DNA of 64,000 nucleotides from Branchiostoma floridae (Eukaryota > Chordata > Leptocardii > Amphioxiformes > Branchiostomatidae): contig NC_049980.1 of NCBI RefSeq assembly GCF_000003815.2, positions 23,387,249-23,451,248 of the forward strand, written 5' to 3'. A program made the position numbers and the translations under genes. Every line of letters starts with the position of its first letter. Position 1 is the first letter of the stretch. The notes beneath the pieces were generated by a model. It was not told where the DNA came from, searched no databases, and saw nothing but the letters and a program-made list of their open reading frames with translations. Below are positions 61,467-64,000 of this stretch, in pieces.

Positions 61467-61892
61467 GGATGCTGTTCGTAGCAAGAACTAAGTCCCAGAA
61501 ACTCCCGTGAATGTATCAGTAACGGCATAAATGTTTCAGTCCATGGGAAACGTGGAAATGTTACAACTTCATACTGCCATGTGCGGACACGAATGGGTCA
61601 AAGGTGACATTGCGTCTATGAGGATGGGGGTGTCAATTATTAAAATTTTATGGAATACAAACAAATACCGATATATTGAACAGATTTACTATCATATTCC
61701 TATGTGTATATTTGATCTATAAAAATATAGAACTATTGTCAATCATATGAGTAAGTAAAGCTATCTTTTTTTTTACCTTAATACTACTAGAATCCCTATA
61801 TTGTACTATTTGGTATAGTCCAAGCAAATCTCGTTGAATTCTCGCTCACAACGAAATCTCGTGATATTTACTCCATCACTTCAAATTTCAAT
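61467..61892. promoter_or_regulatory. Bidirectional promoter of NOC3L and MAU2
   Basis: The start codons of the two divergently oriented housekeeping genes are 426 bp apart, so both must initiate here. No TATA box is placed convincingly. The MAU2 start codon overlaps AATATGGCGGC, a match to the YY1 consensus. Confidence 0.8.
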
Positions 61893-62291
61893 ATGGCGGC
61901 GGTACCTTTGCCTCAGCACCAGAATGATTCCTGGTATTTGTCTCTTTTGGGTCTCGCAGAAAGTTTCAGGACTGCTAATCCGCCCAAAATCAAGCTATGT
62001 ATCCACTGCTTGGAAAGTATTTTCCAGTTCAACCCACCTCCCGGGATCGAGGCCCGGACACACTTGCAACTCGGCAGCTTATTGTTTACCCACACCAAAA
62101 ACACCGACCTGGCGCGCTCCCACTTGGAAAAGGCGGTAAGAATTTTGTTTTCAAAGCAGTAAATGTCGCTTTTAGGCATTTTTGTGAATTCATCAAACCC
62201 TTAGGTAAGTCTTCTATGTTAAGCTGTCACTCTATTTAACCTTATTGAAGGCCGTTTCTTGTTTCTGTTTCAGTGGCTGCTGACACAAACC
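61893..62291 (+). CDS. MAU2: MAU2 (SCC4) cohesin loader, first two exons
   Basis: MAU2 binds NIPBL/SCC2 and loads cohesin onto chromatin. Exon 1, 61893-62135 (ATGGCGGCGG, 81 codons), encodes [35 protein letters not shown] and [16 protein letters not shown] up to ARSHLEKA, aligning with human MAU2 from residue about 23 but with a shorter Ala/Gln lead. A 138-bp intron follows. Exon 2 is best read as the 18-bp microexon 62274-62291 (WLLTQT, matching human WLISQQ); reading on past it meets TGA within 16 codons. The next expected block (IPQFEDVKFEAASLL in human) is not found before 64000, so the gene continues beyond the window. These are the first TPR-type helices of the protein. Confidence 0.93.
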
Positions 62292-64000
62292 GTATCCTTA
62301 TCGTTTGCAACGCAAGATGATACTCTATTTGAAAGATGACATGTCCCGATCAGGGTTTGTCCTGATTCATGTATGTCATGGGTGATTTGTCCCGCGATAT
62401 TTGACACATCATAAAACCTAGTGCTACCTAAGGTGCCCTCGGACGGTACGAACGTGGGCGGATCGGAGTGAGATGCATAAACCGTTGGTCTGTAGGAGTG
62501 GTTACACGTTGTTAGAAGGTAACTGTACATGGGGTACAATACAGGTGATTCACTGATCCCAAGGTTACCCCGGGGCAAAAGTTCGAGGACAGGAAATGAT
62601 CAGGAACATACTACAATAACAACCAGATTGTCTTGAGTGTGATGGTGTGCTTCCACACGATTCAGTGCTCTTTTAGGACACAGATTGCCGATAATGTGTG
62701 GTATAAAATCAGAAAAATTACCATTCCCACTCAACGATGCACTCGCATTATGTCTCATCAAGAATCTGCTGATAGCTAGGAGGTGGAAAATCCCTCAGGT
62801 GTGCAATTCTTCACTTTCACCTGCAAGTAGGATTGATTGGGTAATCAATACGTGTGTGGGCGTGTTACTGCTGCATGTCTACTAGTACGTGGAGGCGTGG
62901 GGTTGTAAAGCCTGTCTTGCCCTTAATGAATATTCCTACACCTTAATGACATTATGGCATGACGTGCAGCAGTAATGTGCATTTAATGGTCACCAGAGGT
63001 GAAGATGGCACAGTGTAGTGCTTAAGATGGAGCCCTAATAATAGCAGCAAGGCAGAAGAATTATGTCTACACAAGATAGCTTAAAGCAAATCATCAAATT
63101 ATGATTTTTTAATGTGAAACACCATCCAAGTTACGTTTGATGTGCTTTTTTTCGATGGGTTTCAAATTCCACACCTTAAGAGGATGCAGATATACTGCTT
63201 TTGTTTTTTTCAATGTCCAGAGCATTAAGACAACTTGATTGGAGGAGAGCTTGATTTAATATGTGAATGCAAAGACCCAAAATCAATGTGTTTCTTACAA
63301 TGTGACATGATTCCATCCATAAAGAATACATTTCAACATTGATTTCCGTAACGTTGGTAATTTTACTAGTGCCCCAGAATTTTGAGTAACTAACAATTTT
63401 ATTACTAATTATCGAATACCATTTAAACAGTTTTCTTGCTTGCCATGTCACTGGATTGACATTTTGATTATATTGTGCAGGGAATCTGAGATGTTTTGTT
63501 TTGCCACATGGATTTGTAAACAATCATGGATCATTCATACAACACACCTGTTCTGACCTTGAAACCAGTGCACCCACCTGATTTTGTCAATTCCACTCTC
63601 TAGATACAACAAATTTGATGAGAGAATAAAAGTAAAACAGACTTACCTTAAGTTATAATAGAATGTTTTATAGTGTCTCTTGTTTTTGGATGGTTTGATA
63701 AGAGTCATGACATTTTTTGATTGATGGGAAGGATTTTTTTTCATTGCCTCTTAGATTGAGCCTTTTTCTAATACTGCTTGTCATTGCCAGTAAAGAATAT
63801 TTGAGCTGCTATGGGGGGACATGTACAGAATATACAGTATAATACTATAAATGTAAGTGTTAAAGGGACAAAAAAAGAATATTCAATGAAGACTTTTCAT
63901 TTTGGCAATACTTCTTGGATGTAGATTTTGGGAGATACAGAAGAACAACAGCAGGAGTGAAATTCCTACTGTCTAATTCTTAAAAACCCATTGATTGTAA
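62292..64000. other. MAU2 intron 2, no further exon seen
   Basis: AT-rich DNA to the window edge. No exon matching MAU2, no RNA gene and no clear repeat. The open frame at 63176-63523 (minus) has no family signal. Confidence 0.5.

Noticed and set aside
61467-61484. NOC3L start extended upstream (LLRTAS before MAKGK)
   Set aside because: The upstream codon is not ATG; the ATG at 61466 has a good context and gives the expected length.

Overview
This is a eukaryotic, intron-rich, AT-leaning window (two N gaps at 12886-13496 and 39783-39971). Its proteins track vertebrate orthologues closely, but each gene is compact and appears once in its pre-vertebrate form. I read it as an invertebrate deuterostome, most likely a cephalochordate (amphioxus). 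That is an inference from protein similarity and gene structure; no species-diagnostic sequence was tested.

Layout: (1) 313-5242, minus strand: an RBPJ/Su(H) (CSL) transcription factor gene whose 3' end runs off the left edge. (2) 5243-15028: gene-poor DNA with a fold-back element, a hAT-type MITE and an N gap. (3) 15236-46284, minus strand: a complete UNC13 (Munc13) gene. I could join 41 exons into one 4845-bp frame (1614 aa) with domains C2A, calmodulin-binding helix, C1, C2B, MUN and C2C. The introns carry minisatellites, MITEs and a LINE remnant. (4) 46285-52038: UNC13 promoter plus a repeat-dense spacer. (5) 52039-53532, plus strand: complete TOLLIP in three coding exons. (6) 55887-61466, minus strand: complete NOC3L in eight exons, with a long inverted-repeat MITE in one intron. 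(7) 61893 to beyond the right edge, plus strand: start of MAU2, head-to-head with NOC3L across a 426-bp shared promoter.

The genes serve unrelated pathways: Notch signalling (RBPJ), synaptic vesicle priming (UNC13), endosomal ubiquitin/TLR adaptor (TOLLIP), ribosome assembly and replication licensing (NOC3L) and cohesin loading (MAU2). There is no operon logic. The only structural coupling visible is the NOC3L/MAU2 divergent promoter.

Most notable: an in-frame run of 12 pentapeptides directly after the UNC13 stop codon, with silent-site variation suggesting it is or was translated; a 44-bp UNC13 exon-like cassette that would act as a poison exon; a 15-bp minisatellite that keeps the UNC13 frame open through a splice donor; a hAT MITE family with a perfect 8-bp target duplication; and an RBPJ copy with changes in an otherwise near-invariant DNA-binding block.
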